DNA of 64,000 bases from an uncultured Oxalobacteraceae bacterium (GTDB lineage Bacteria; Pseudomonadota; Gammaproteobacteria; Burkholderiales; Burkholderiaceae_D). The number at the start of each line of letters is the position of its first letter. The stretch's first letter is position 1. Shown piece by piece: positions 1-8,787 of this stretch. The notes beneath the pieces are model-generated. The model did no database searches, was not told the DNA's origin, and saw nothing but the letters and a program-made list of their open reading frames with translations. A program made the translations under genes and the position numbers. The stretch lies in NCBI GenBank assembly GCA_903893945.1, contig CAITOF010000050.1, positions 37,177 through 101,176 on the forward strand, read 5' to 3'.

Positions 1-183
1 CTGCTGGCTGCGCCACTGGATGTTCGTAGTCGTAACCTGACCCTGCCAACCTCACCCACCGCCGATCTGGATCCGATTGTGGCGATCCAGACTTTTTACA
101 TGATGGCAGCCAGACTGTCGCTGGCCCGGGGATGCCATCCGGACCTGCCCCGTCATTTGAGCAAGGTCACCAAAACCAGTTGA
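1..183 (+). CDS. SIS-domain sugar isomerase-like protein, C-terminal end only
   Basis: Frame 1 is open from the first base to a TGA at 181-183 and gives the last 60 residues of a protein whose start lies outside the window. The ending (DPIVAIQTFYMMAARLSLAR, then a G-C-H-P-D-L-P-R-H-L-S-K-V-T run) matches the C-terminus of tandem SIS-domain proteins of the GlmS/AgaS/NagB-II type, where an ARG-x-D-P-D-x-P-x-x-L-x-K-V-T tail is usual. Such proteins isomerise or deaminate amino-sugar phosphates. Which subfamily this belongs to cannot be told from 60 residues. It converges on the Calvin-cycle cassette with about 48 bp between stop codons, and a small hairpin (CCGGG-TTCA-CCCGG near 200-213) lies between them. 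Confidence 0.7.
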   Translation: MLAAPLDVRSRNLTLPTSPTADLDPIVAIQTFYMMAARLSLARGCHPDLPRHLSKVTKTS

Positions 184-231
184 GCAGACCATCAAAACTG
201 GCCGGGTTCACCCGGTCGGAGACTCACTCCA

Positions 232-933
232 TCAGGCCAGTGTATATGCCTGCGACTGTATAAACGGCTCCAGCAGCGGCAGCAGGTTATCGATGATGCG
301 GTCGGGCTGGCAATCTTCAACACGCTGGTTCATGTTGTAGCCATAGGTGAGTAACCACACCGGCACACCGGCGTTTTTTGCCGTTGCCGCGTCAATTGAA
401 GAATCACCAATAAACAGGGCATGCTGTTTCTCAACATCATGAAAACTCAGACATTGATTCACGCCGGCCGGATCGGGCTTCTTGGTCGGCAGACTGTCAC
501 CGCCAATCACGATTTCAAACAGATCCGCCAGTTGGTGGGCATTGAGCACCGTACTGGTGTAACGCATTTCCTTGTTGGTCACGACGGCCAGTTTGACGCC
601 GCGTCCTGACAATTCCGTCAGCACCTGGCGCACGTGAGGATAAAGCCGGCTGGTCGTGCCGCAATGATGCTGGTAATTTCGGTCAAACTGCTGTTTAATT
701 GACGCCAGCTGCGCGCTTGCGCGCACCTCATCGACGCTTCGCTGTGTCGCAAACGACAGGGCCTGGATCAGCAATTCCAGTGTGCCGTAACCGATCCAGC
801 CATTGACCTGTTCCTGGGAGACCCCGGCATAGTCAAACTGGGTGAGTGTGTCATTGACGGCATGCCGGATCTCGGTCCCGGTTTCAACCAGGGTCCCATC
901 AAGATCGAACATGACTAGTTTAAGCATCGACAA
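232..933 (-). CDS. gph: Phosphoglycolate phosphatase, HAD family
   Basis: The 233-residue haloacid-dehalogenase hydrolase has motif I FDLDGTLVET near residue 9, motif II VVTNK, the motif III lysine in TKKPDP and motif IV FIGDSSIDAATAKNAG. This is the Gph pattern with an alpha-helical cap. It dephosphorylates 2-phosphoglycolate, the product of RuBisCO's oxygenase reaction, which fits its place as the last gene of the RuBisCO cassette. Start choice: AGGAG lies 6 nt before a TTG at 933 but 12 nt before the in-frame ATG at 927, so the TTG is slightly favoured. The gap to prk is 9 bp, so co-transcription is likely. Confidence 0.9.
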   Translation of the reverse strand: MSMLKLVMFDLDGTLVETGTEIRHAVNDTLTQFDYAGVSQEQVNGWIGYGTLELLIQALSFATQRSVDEVRASAQLASIKQQFDRNYQHHCGTTSRLYPHVRQVLTELSGRGVKLAVVTNKEMRYTSTVLNAHQLADLFEIVIGGDSLPTKKPDPAGVNQCLSFHDVEKQHALFIGDSSIDAATAKNAGVPVWLLTYGYNMNQRVEDCQPDRIIDNLLPLLEPFIQSQAYTLA

Positions 934-942
934 GATCAGCTC

Positions 943-1827
943 CTATAAATTATGGATAACGCGCTTCCTGCGCTCCATCATGCGCCACACGAACGGTGTA
1001 AAAATGAGCTGCATGGCCAGCTCCATTTTACCACCGGGAATTACAATGGTATTGGCGCGCGACATGTAACTGTCGTCAATCATGTTGCGAAGGTATTGAA
1101 AATCTATGCCTTTGGGATTGGCAAATCGGATCACAACCATGCTTTCATCGGCTGACGGGATGTCCCGCGCAATAAACGGGTTGGAGGTGTCCACCATGGG
1201 TACGCGCTGAAAGTTGACGTGGGTGTGGGTGAATTGCGGACAGATGTAGTGCAGGTAATCGGGCATCCGGCGCAGGATCGTATCGGTCACCGCCTCGGTA
1301 CTGTAACCCCGCTGGTTCTTGTCGCGCCACAGCTTCTGTATCCACTCCAGATTAATCACCGGCACGACGCCAATCAACAGGTCGGGATATTGTGCAATAT
1401 TGTGCTCAGGCGTAACCACCGCGCCGTGCAATCCTTCGTAAAACAGCATGTCGGTCTCGCCGGGCAGATTTTCCCAGGCAGTAAACGTGCCCGGATCCTG
1501 GCCATACGGTTCTGCTTCCTGCGTGCTGTGCAGATACTTGCGTGACCGGCCCTGACCGGATTCGGAATACGTCCGAAACAGGTTTTCAAGGTCTTGAAAC
1601 AGATTATTTTCAGGTCCAAAGTGACTAAAGTGTTTATTGCCGGCCTGGTCTGCTTCAGAGAGCTTCTGCTGCATTTCCCTGCGGTTGAAACGATGAAAGC
1701 TATCGCCTTCAATAATGGCTGCCTCGACATTTTCACGACGGAATATGGTCGAGAAAGTGCGGGTCACGGTCGAGGTGCCGGCCCCTGAGGAACCGGTAAT
1801 GGCGATGATGGGATGACGCTCTGACAT
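943..1827 (-). CDS. prk: Phosphoribulokinase
   Basis: The 294-residue protein phosphorylates ribulose 5-phosphate to ribulose 1,5-bisphosphate with ATP, the committed Calvin-cycle step that feeds RuBisCO. The P-loop GSSGAGTST is at residues 12-20. The length and the sequence downstream (IIEGDSFHRF, then FGPENNLFQDL and MLFYEGLHG) match the short proteobacterial (class I, octameric) enzymes rather than the longer redox-regulated cyanobacterial/plant type. An AAGGA lies just before the ATG at 1827. It sits 21 bp downstream of fbp and 9 bp upstream of gph in the same leftward run. Confidence 0.95.
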   Translation of the reverse strand: MSERHPIIAITGSSGAGTSTVTRTFSTIFRRENVEAAIIEGDSFHRFNRREMQQKLSEADQAGNKHFSHFGPENNLFQDLENLFRTYSESGQGRSRKYLHSTQEAEPYGQDPGTFTAWENLPGETDMLFYEGLHGAVVTPEHNIAQYPDLLIGVVPVINLEWIQKLWRDKNQRGYSTEAVTDTILRRMPDYLHYICPQFTHTHVNFQRVPMVDTSNPFIARDIPSADESMVVIRFANPKGIDFQYLRNMIDDSYMSRANTIVIPGGKMELAMQLIFTPFVWRMMERRKRVIHNL

Positions 1828-1848
1828 AAAAATCCTTAAAACGGTAAA

Positions 1849-2931
1849 TCAACTGCGAAACAGACTGCGTTCTGCAAATAAGGGATTGCCGGTTTCCAGC
1901 CCCAGTGGTTCGGCGTGATAACGTTCAATTCGTTCCACTTCATTTTTTGAACCAAATACCAGACCAACGCGCTGGTGCAGCGAGGTCGGCTGCACCTGCA
2001 GGACCGGCTGTCGCCCGGTACTGGCGCGCCCGCCGGCCTGTTCAATGATGAACCCGATCGGGTTTGCTTCATACAGCAGACGCAAGCGCCCCTGTCGTGC
2101 CGGCTCTTTGGTATCACAGGGGTACATAAACACGCCGCCGCGCATCAGTATGCGATGCGCTTCCGCCACCATGGACGCAATCCAGCGCATGTTGAAATCT
2201 TTTCCGCGCCGTCCGGTTTTGCCGGCCAGGCATTCATCGACATAGCGTTTCACCGGTGCTTCCCAGAAACGGCTGTTGGACGCATTGATCGCGAATTCCT
2301 GCGTATCCTCAGGAATTTCAAGATTTGGATGAGTCAGGAAAAACTCACTTAAATTGGGGTCGAGCGTAAACCCGTTCACACCGTTGCCCACGGTCAGCAT
2401 AAACATGGTGGTTGGCCCGTACAGCGCATACCCGGCAGCCACCTGTCGGGTGCCCTGGGCAAGAAAGTTGAACTCGGCGACCTCGGAAGTTGTTTCCGGC
2501 GCCCGCAAGACACTGAAAATGCTGCCGACAGAGACATTGACGTCAATGTTGGACGAGCCGTCCAGCGGGTCGAACACCAGCAGATACTTACCACGCGGGA
2601 AACGTGCCGGAATCTGGTAGGGCTGTTCCATTTCTTCTGACGCCATGCCAGCCAGATGACCACCCCATTCATTCATGCGCAGAAAAATGTCATTACTGAT
2701 GACATCCATTTTTTTCTGAATTTCGCCCTGTACATTGGTACTGTCAGCCGCATTGGCCGCATGATTGCCGAGAACACCTCCCAATTCGCCAAACGCGACC
2801 GTGCGTGCAATGGCTTTACAGGCAAGCGCCACATCCAGAATCAAGCCGTTAAAGTCGCCACTGGCATCGGGAAATCGACGACGTTCTTCGATCAGAAATT
2901 GTGTCAGTGTGGTGCGTTGTGTCATGGGCAT
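1849..2931 (-). CDS. fbp: Fructose-1,6-bisphosphatase class I
   Basis: The 360-residue enzyme hydrolyses fructose 1,6-bisphosphate to fructose 6-phosphate, serving regeneration of ribulose 5-phosphate and gluconeogenesis. The metal-binding signature [19 protein letters not shown] begins near residue 119, and the C-terminal half carries RGGVFMYP and the [10 protein letters not shown] motif typical of class I enzymes. Two in-frame ATGs, at 2931 and 2925, are equally possible starts. It lies between the CbbY-like phosphatase and prk and probably shares the cbbM transcript. A separate housekeeping copy elsewhere cannot be excluded. Confidence 0.95.
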   Translation of the reverse strand: MPMTQRTTLTQFLIEERRRFPDASGDFNGLILDVALACKAIARTVAFGELGGVLGNHAANAADSTNVQGEIQKKMDVISNDIFLRMNEWGGHLAGMASEEMEQPYQIPARFPRGKYLLVFDPLDGSSNIDVNVSVGSIFSVLRAPETTSEVAEFNFLAQGTRQVAAGYALYGPTTMFMLTVGNGVNGFTLDPNLSEFFLTHPNLEIPEDTQEFAINASNSRFWEAPVKRYVDECLAGKTGRRGKDFNMRWIASMVAEAHRILMRGGVFMYPCDTKEPARQGRLRLLYEANPIGFIIEQAGGRASTGRQPVLQVQPTSLHQRVGLVFGSKNEVERIERYHAEPLGLETGNPLFAERSLFRS

Positions 2932-2977
2932 GATGGTTCAGTCAGTAAGGTAAGCAGGATCTAGTCAGTGATATTGT

Positions 2978-3721
2978 TCAGGCATGCAAAACGGATCGTT
3001 CCGCGCTTGCCTGTCGATGCCAGTCCATCAGGTCGTGCAGACTGACATTGGCCAGATCGGGAACAACCGCCATCGCGCCCGAAAAATCATGATCATCGGT
3101 AAAACGGTTCGGTGTAATTACTGTCAGCAGGTGCGCTGCGCTTGCCGCCTTCAGACCGTTGAACGAATCTTCAATCACCAGGCAGTCGCTACTGACCATA
3201 CCCAGCCGATAAAGCGTCTGCAAATACACCTGCGGATGGGGCTTTTTTCGCTCCGCGGTCGAGGCATCTTCGATAACGTCAAAATAAAGGCGCCAGCGTG
3301 AACCCAGGGCGCTACCCAGCAAGGCACTGACGTTGGCCGGCGAGGTGGTGGTTGCAATCGCCAGTTTCAGCCCGGCGTCACGGGCCGACTCAAGCAACGC
3401 GAGCACACCGGGACGCAGGGTCACCTGGCCTTCCCTGACCGCCTTTTCGTAATGCAGCGTTTTGATTTCATGAATCCGGTTGATACGGTCATGCAGTGCA
3501 GCTCCATCAATGGTGCGCAGGTTCTGCACTTGCATATAATGCCGGATACGTTCCTTACCACCGGATACCGACAGCAGTTGTCTGTATAACGGCACATCCC
3601 ATCGCCAGTCCAGACCCGCTTCCGCAAAAGCACTGTTAAATGCGGCAAGGTGCGCCATTTCCGTATCTGCCAGTGTGCCATCCACGTCAAAGATTAAGGC
3701 ATTCAATAATGTATTTTTCAT
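2978..3721 (-). CDS. cbbY: CbbY-like HAD phosphatase
   Basis: The 247-residue HAD hydrolase has motif I FDVDGTLADTE, motif II AIATTTSP, the motif III lysine in ERKKPHPQVY and motif IV VIEDSFNGLKAA. The motif I extension (E-x-x-H-x-x-A-F-N) is the CbbY pattern. CbbY enzymes remove xylulose 1,5-bisphosphate, a RuBisCO misfire product and inhibitor; that function is inferred from family and position directly after the RuBisCO gene (15 bp gap). It is distinct from Gph at the other end of the cassette, so two HAD enzymes appear to clean up RuBisCO by-products. Confidence 0.85.
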   Translation of the reverse strand: MKNTLLNALIFDVDGTLADTEMAHLAAFNSAFAEAGLDWRWDVPLYRQLLSVSGGKERIRHYMQVQNLRTIDGAALHDRINRIHEIKTLHYEKAVREGQVTLRPGVLALLESARDAGLKLAIATTTSPANVSALLGSALGSRWRLYFDVIEDASTAERKKPHPQVYLQTLYRLGMVSSDCLVIEDSFNGLKAASAAHLLTVITPNRFTDDHDFSGAMAVVPDLANVSLHDLMDWHRQASAERSVLHA

Positions 3722-3736
3722 GATGTCATTTTTCGC

Positions 3737-5143
3737 TCATGCAGCCTGTTCAAACACATTGACGGACAGGTAATCACGCAATTTGTCGCGCCATCCCGGA
3801 TAAAGTCTGTCGGCATCCTGTGGAAACGATTCAAAGGCACGGGCAAATTCCCGATGTTCTTTGGCCCATTCAATCGGATCGGCTCGCGCTTTCCAGCACT
3901 CGTAAGCCTGGCGGAGCGAGATGGCACCCGCGGCGGGACTGTCCAGATGTCCATACGATCCGCCACCGGCCGTATTGATGACATTGCCGTGCCCCAGATT
4001 TTCGAAAAAGCCCGGCAGGCGCAGCGCGTTCATACCGCCGGATACAATCGGTGCAGTCGGTTTCATTCCCAGCCACTCCTGGTGATACACCGGTCCCTGA
4101 TAACTGTCCCGTTCGATGATGTAGGCAATGCCCCGGTCATCGGCTTCTCCCTCCATTTTTCCGTGCCCCATCGTTCCGACATGAATACCCGATGCCCCCT
4201 GGAGCCGCGCCATTTTTGCCAGCACATAGGCGGTATAACCGCGTTTGGCGCTCGGGCTGGTCACCGCGCCGTGTCCGGCGCGGTGGTAATGCAGGAATTG
4301 ATTCGGAAAATTCCGTCGGGCCGTGGTGATCGTGCCGGGGCCACCCACATAACCATCGACCAGAAAGGCAACCTTGTCAGCGTCCGGCCCAAACGCTGAC
4401 AGGACGTAATCCCCGCGCGCCAGCATTTCATAATGGTCGTCAGCGGTAATATTGGCGGAAAATAATTTCGCCTGCCCTGTTTCATCCATGGCGCGCTTCA
4501 TCGCGTCATAGACCAGCGGAATCGTTTGCTTCATTGGCGAAAATACCTGGTTGCCCTGCGGTTCATCGTTCTTGATGAAATCACCGCCCAGCCAGAACTG
4601 GTACGCGGCCCTGGCAAACGGTTCAGGGCGCAGCCCCAGTTTGGGTTTGATGATGGTGCCCGTGATAAAGCCACCGTCCTGCACCGGCCGACCGAGTATC
4701 CGCCACAAATCCGAAATGTCCTTGGACGGTCCGTCAAACAGCTGAATCGCTTTCGGTGGCACATAAAAATCATACAGCTTGGCGTGGTCAATATCCCCCA
4801 TACCCTGGTTGTTGCCGATGACCAGCGTCAGAAACGAGACCAGCATCATCCGGCCGTCGGTGATATTCCGGTCAAACAGGTCCAGCGGATAGGCAATGCG
4901 CATTTCGCTGGTTGCTTCGTCGATCAGATACACCAGTGCATCCACCCCGCGTGTGAAATCATCCGTTGTTGACACATCAACATTGGTGCCGGTCGACGAT
5001 TCAGCGGCGAAATGGGCGGCGGCCGCGAGATAATCCATGCCACCCTTGGGTTTCATTTTGTAGGCGCACAGAATATGTTTTCCGCCCTTGATCAATTCCT
5101 GCTCAGTCAGGTTCAGGGCAGCATAGCGATTAGATTGGTCCAT
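3737..5143 (-). CDS. cbbM: Ribulose-bisphosphate carboxylase, form II
   Basis: The 468-residue protein fixes CO2 onto ribulose 1,5-bisphosphate. It is form II: no small-subunit gene is adjacent, and the sequence lines up with Rhodospirillum rubrum CbbM without shift at the key residues. The catalytic lysine in TIIKPKLG is residue 166, and the carbamylated lysine in [11 protein letters not shown] is residue 191, followed by Asp193 and Glu194. Loop 6 ([11 protein letters not shown]) and the [20 protein letters not shown] segment are intact. A GAGGAAAG ribosome site precedes the ATG at 5143. Form II enzymes discriminate poorly against O2 and suit CO2-rich, low-oxygen habitats. It heads the leftward cbb operon, opposite cbbR. 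Confidence 0.98.
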   Translation of the reverse strand: MDQSNRYAALNLTEQELIKGGKHILCAYKMKPKGGMDYLAAAAHFAAESSTGTNVDVSTTDDFTRGVDALVYLIDEATSEMRIAYPLDLFDRNITDGRMMLVSFLTLVIGNNQGMGDIDHAKLYDFYVPPKAIQLFDGPSKDISDLWRILGRPVQDGGFITGTIIKPKLGLRPEPFARAAYQFWLGGDFIKNDEPQGNQVFSPMKQTIPLVYDAMKRAMDETGQAKLFSANITADDHYEMLARGDYVLSAFGPDADKVAFLVDGYVGGPGTITTARRNFPNQFLHYHRAGHGAVTSPSAKRGYTAYVLAKMARLQGASGIHVGTMGHGKMEGEADDRGIAYIIERDSYQGPVYHQEWLGMKPTAPIVSGGMNALRLPGFFENLGHGNVINTAGGGSYGHLDSPAAGAISLRQAYECWKARADPIEWAKEHREFARAFESFPQDADRLYPGWRDKLRDYLSVNVFEQAA

Positions 5144-5241
5144 AACTTTCCTCGGTTTAACTAATTAACAACGTAATACGGATGAGTCAGACTTTAAATT
5201 TTTTTTCAAATAAGGTAAATTCACAAATTATTCACTTTCAA

Positions 5242-5257
5242 TTAAGTAAATACTTAA
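5242..5257. promoter_or_regulatory. Probable CbbR operator between cbbM and cbbR
   Basis: The palindrome TTAAGTA-AA-TACTTAA is perfect. It contains TAA-N8-TTA, matching the TNA-N7/8-TNA half-site form reported for CbbR, a LysR-type regulator. It sits about 100 bp upstream of cbbM and 118 bp upstream of cbbR in a 231-bp, very AT-rich divergent region, where a LysR activator site is expected. Binding itself is inferred. Confidence 0.55.
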
Positions 5258-5374
5258 CTATCATGCCTAAAATGGCTGATTATCTGATGTAAATATTTTT
5301 TTGATAACACCCATTCAACCTGCAACCGCTCCGATTGATAGAGTAATAAAGATAAACCCAACCCTCGCTCAACG

Positions 5375-6319
5375 ATGAAAAACGCCACCTTCCGCCAGCT
5401 CCGTGTCTTTTGTGAAGTGGCCAAAACCCTCAGTTTTGCCCGTGCAGCCGAAAATCTGCATCTTTCGCCCCCGGCCATCACCATGCAGATCAAGGAACTG
5501 GAAGGTCACGTCGGTATGACACTGTTTCAGCGCGAGGGGAAAAAGGTCAGCCTGACCACGGCCGGCGAATACATGCTGGTTTATGCACGAAAAATCCTGG
5601 CGACCATCAAGGATGCCGAAGATGTAGCCGCAAAATTACAACGGGCTGAAATAGGTGTGCTGACGATAGGAATGGTCAGCACGGCGAAATATTTTCTGAT
5701 GAAACTGCTGGCCGAATTTCGTGAAAAACATCATGGGGTGGAATTAAAACTGGCGACGGGAAATCGCGATCAGCTGGTGAAAATGCTGCACTCCAATGAA
5801 GTCGACATTGCCATCATGGGTCGACCGCCCAAAGAACTGCACACCCGGGCAGAGCCGTTTGCTGCACATCCCCACGTTTTTGTTGCGGCCCCCCATCATC
5901 CGCTGAACCAGCGCGGACGATTAACGGTCGAAGATCTGCGTCCCTACGATTTTATTGTGCGCGAGCACGGCTCCGGCACGCGCGCAGCGATGGAACAGTT
6001 TTTCCTCGAGACCCATGTGGACCCGCGGCTCAAACTGCAGTTGCACAGTAACGAAACACTGAAGCAGGCAGTCATGGCCGGATTGGGACTGGGATTCGTC
6101 TCGCTGCACACGATAGGACTGGAACTGGATAACCGGCTCATCAGCATGCTCGACGTGAACGGCGCACCGGTATTTCGTGCCTGGAACGTGGTGCACACCT
6201 TATCCAAGATGCTGTCGCCTGCCGCCGAGTCGTTTCGTTACTTCATACTTGAACACGGTGAGTCGTATCTTGCACAGCAGTTTGGACATCATCTGCCGGT
6301 CAATGAAGCCGGGCTCTAG
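5375..6319 (+). CDS. cbbR: LysR-type regulator of the Calvin-cycle operon
   Basis: The 314-residue LysR-family activator has an N-terminal winged helix-turn-helix (residues about 4-62: FRQLRVFCEVAKTLSFARAA, then SPPAITMQIKELE), a linker helix and a periplasmic-binding-protein-like effector domain to residue 300. CbbR proteins sense metabolites such as RuBP, phosphoenolpyruvate or NADPH and activate the divergent cbb operon. The assignment rests on the divergent position next to cbbM and on the CbbR-like N-terminus (K-N-A-T-F-R-Q-L-R-V-F). It converges on the acetyltransferase gene with a 5-bp gap and no visible terminator. Confidence 0.92.
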   Translation: MKNATFRQLRVFCEVAKTLSFARAAENLHLSPPAITMQIKELEGHVGMTLFQREGKKVSLTTAGEYMLVYARKILATIKDAEDVAAKLQRAEIGVLTIGMVSTAKYFLMKLLAEFREKHHGVELKLATGNRDQLVKMLHSNEVDIAIMGRPPKELHTRAEPFAAHPHVFVAAPHHPLNQRGRLTVEDLRPYDFIVREHGSGTRAAMEQFFLETHVDPRLKLQLHSNETLKQAVMAGLGLGFVSLHTIGLELDNRLISMLDVNGAPVFRAWNVVHTLSKMLSPAAESFRYFILEHGESYLAQQFGHHLPVNEAGL

Positions 6320-6324
6320 CCGCC

Positions 6325-6870
6325 TCACCGTACAGTCTGGCTACCCGCGGCACTTCTGGAAAGCACCAGTACCGGGTGGTCCTTATAGATACCCTCGGCG
6401 ATTTTTCTGAACCCGAGCTTATCCGCCAGTTTTAGCGAGCGATGATTGTCCGGGTCGATGATGCAGGTATATGGCATCGCAGGGAACGTTGCGGCTGCCC
6501 ATTGCAGCGCAGCGGCGACTGCCTCAGCCGCATAACCCTTGCCCTGAAATTCGGGCGATATTATCCAGCCGGTTTCGAGAGTGCCTTCCAGGGTAGGCAC
6601 AATCGCACGGCGCAACTCGAGAAAACCCACTTCACCGATCAAGGTGCCGCTGGCTTTTTCTTGCACGGCAAAAAAGCCAAAACCGAGATGATGCCAGTGT
6701 CCTGCTGAACGCAGCATGCGCGCCCAGGTCGTTTCCCGGTCCGATGCAGCACCGGTCGTATAACGCACAACCTCTTCATTTCGCCATAATTCAAAGTAGG
6801 CCTCAAAGTCGGCGGGCACCAGTGCGCGCAGCAGCAGGCGTTCCGTTTCCAGTGTAGGGATAGTCGTCAT
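6325..6870 (-). CDS. GNAT N-acetyltransferase, RimJ/RimL type
   Basis: The 181-residue protein opens with the ETERLLLRALVPADFEAYFELW motif of RimJ/RimL-like GNAT enzymes. The acetyl-CoA binding region is seen as G-W-I-I-S-P-E-F-Q-G-K-G-Y-A-A-E-A (motif A, Q/R-x-x-G-x-G/A) near residues 100-116, followed by the N-H-R-S-L-K-L-A-D-K-L-G-F-R motif B. It transfers an acetyl group to an amine, either a protein N-terminus or a small molecule; the substrate is unknown. The next gene upstream on the same strand ends or begins only 11 bp away, so the two may be co-transcribed. Confidence 0.85.
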   Translation of the reverse strand: MTTIPTLETERLLLRALVPADFEAYFELWRNEEVVRYTTGAASDRETTWARMLRSAGHWHHLGFGFFAVQEKASGTLIGEVGFLELRRAIVPTLEGTLETGWIISPEFQGKGYAAEAVAAALQWAAATFPAMPYTCIIDPDNHRSLKLADKLGFRKIAEGIYKDHPVLVLSRSAAGSQTVR

Positions 6871-6881
6871 GGATCGTCAGG

Positions 6882-7316
6882 TCATTGAGTCATACTGGCG
6901 AACAGCCGGGCAAGTTTTTGCGCAATGCAGCGATAGATTTCAGGGTATATATTGGCCAGACGTTCCAGTTTTTCACCGGTCAGTTTCGCCACATGGCCAC
7001 CCTGTGTGACGATGATATGCGCTGACCGGTAGGGCGTTGCACCGAGGGTGGCAAGTTCACCCACATGATCGCCTGCCTGGCATTGGCTGACAACACGTCC
7101 ATTAATCACCACATCAGCCTGACCTGAAAATAACAAGTAGACATCTTTATCAATTCCACCCTGCTCAATCAGGATATCACCGACATCCACCTGCAGCCAT
7201 TCAATCTGGTCGGCCATTTCATTGGCCAGGGCAAGATTGTTACCTACCAGTTTCTGCCTCAGCAAAGACTCAATGATCTGCGGCCGCTCTTTGTCATCGA
7301 TAACTTTATTTAACAT
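6882..7316 (-). CDS. Cyclic-nucleotide-binding domain protein
   Basis: The 144-residue protein is almost entirely one cNMP-binding beta-barrel of the CRP/PKA type: DILIEQGGIDKDVYLLFSGQ, then CQAGDHVGELATLG where the phosphate-binding cassette lies. No helix-turn-helix follows, so it is not a CRP/FNR transcription factor. The canonical cassette arginine (G-E-x-A-L-x-x-x-x-x-R-x-A) may be the R in TPYRSAHI, so ligand binding is plausible but unproven. It probably forms a bicistron with the acetyltransferase. A link between cyclic nucleotides and acetylation, known for the fused mycobacterial Pat enzymes, is only suggested by adjacency. Confidence 0.75.
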   Translation of the reverse strand: MLNKVIDDKERPQIIESLLRQKLVGNNLALANEMADQIEWLQVDVGDILIEQGGIDKDVYLLFSGQADVVINGRVVSQCQAGDHVGELATLGATPYRSAHIIVTQGGHVAKLTGEKLERLANIYPEIYRCIAQKLARLFASMTQ

Positions 7317-7522
7317 TTTCCTGCTCCATGAATGTTAACGTCGCAGTGGGTCGTATCTGCGCCCCGATCGGGAGGTGACCAGTCGCGTCACTCATTGCGA
7401 CCAGAACATTTTTAGCACCTGCAGGCATTGACCAACGTGTCTATACAAGTTCAGTTGAATTGTGTCGTTGTATAATAGCGCACTTCCCGTCATTCAATCC
7501 GGGTTTTTATCAGGTTGGTCCC

Positions 7523-8770
7523 ATGCCTTTCATCGTCAAGTTTGCCCGGCTGAACCGTCAGACACTCCTTTTCCCCCTGGCATTGGTGCTGTTCGAATTT
7601 GCTGTCTATATCGGCAACGATATGGCGCAACCTGCCATGCTGTTTGCGACCCGGGAATTTGGCGTCAGCATGTCCTGGGTGCCGATTTCCATGACAGCCT
7701 ATCTGGTGGGTGGCGCTACACTGTCCTGGTTTACCGGTCCCTTGTCCGACCGCGTGGGGCGTCGTCCGGTGCTGTTAGGCGGCGTTTTATTTTTTCTGCT
7801 GTCCTGTCTGGCAACCTATTTTGTTTTCAGCATTGAAGCCTTCATTGCACTGCGCGTGTTGCAGGGACTTGGTTTATGCTTTATTGGCTCGGTCGGTTAC
7901 GCCGTGGTGCAGGAGACCTTTGATGAAATCAATGCCGTAAAAGTCACCGCACTGATGGCCAATGTGGCCCTGATCGCCCCCATGGTGGGACCGCTGGCCG
8001 GTGCTGCTTTGGCCGGCATGGCGCCGTGGCGCACCTGTTTTCTGGTGATAGCGGCCATTTCACTGGTGTCGCTGATCGGGCTCTGGAAGAAAATGCCGGA
8101 AACGGTCAATCCGGATACCGGCAAACCGCCGTATTCGCAGATCATTCATGACTACATCGCGCTGTTCAGCCAAGCGCGCTTTGTGCATTCCTCGCTGTCG
8201 ATGGCATTGATCAGCATGGCGCTGATCGGGTGGATCGCCATGTCACCGGTGCTGCTGGTGAATGATTTCGGGTTAACCCTGTTTGACTACGGCTTATGGC
8301 AACTGCCTGTGTTTTTAAGTCTGGTGGCCGGTAACGTCGTGGTATTCTTCATCGCCGATCGCTGGCCGCTCGGGCATTCGATATTGATCGGCTTCTGGCC
8401 CATGCTCATGGGCATGGTAGTTGCCTTTACCGGACTATTTGTGCATCTGCGTTCACCCCTATTCCTGGTAACGGGTATCAGCCTGATGGCGTTTGCCGAG
8501 GGCCTGTCGATATCCGTGCTTTATCGTTTTGCCCTGATGTCTTCCGAAAAAGCCAAAGGTATCGTCTCGGCCGGCATGTCGATGCTAGCGATGGTCTGCT
8601 ATGCAATCGGCATCGAAATTACCCGTGTCGCCTATGTGGCGTGGGGTTTAAACGGCTTTACGCTGTCCGTTATCGCGCTGGGCTGCTGTTACATCCTCAT
8701 CACCCGGCCGCGTATTCACGCTGAAATGACACTGCGCAGCAGCACAGAATTCAGCACGGCGCCAGACTGA
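7523..8770 (+). CDS. MFS drug exporter, MdfA-like
   Basis: The 415-residue, 12-helix major facilitator protein carries the DHA1 motif A (G-P-L-S-D-R-V-G-R-R-P-V-L) after helix 2 and an acidic residue in helix 1 (LVLFEFAVYIGNDM) resembling the membrane-embedded Glu of MdfA. Related proteins export chloramphenicol and cationic drugs by proton antiport. The ATG at 7523 is chosen because the upstream extension to 7460 is not hydrophobic and overlaps the likely promoter, whose -10 hexamer TATAAT is at 7471-7476. No local regulator is present. Confidence 0.85.
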   Translation: MPFIVKFARLNRQTLLFPLALVLFEFAVYIGNDMAQPAMLFATREFGVSMSWVPISMTAYLVGGATLSWFTGPLSDRVGRRPVLLGGVLFFLLSCLATYFVFSIEAFIALRVLQGLGLCFIGSVGYAVVQETFDEINAVKVTALMANVALIAPMVGPLAGAALAGMAPWRTCFLVIAAISLVSLIGLWKKMPETVNPDTGKPPYSQIIHDYIALFSQARFVHSSLSMALISMALIGWIAMSPVLLVNDFGLTLFDYGLWQLPVFLSLVAGNVVVFFIADRWPLGHSILIGFWPMLMGMVVAFTGLFVHLRSPLFLVTGISLMAFAEGLSISVLYRFALMSSEKAKGIVSAGMSMLAMVCYAIGIEITRVAYVAWGLNGFTLSVIALGCCYILITRPRIHAEMTLRSSTEFSTAPD

Positions 8771-8787
8771 AAAAGTGCCCTGCCGGA

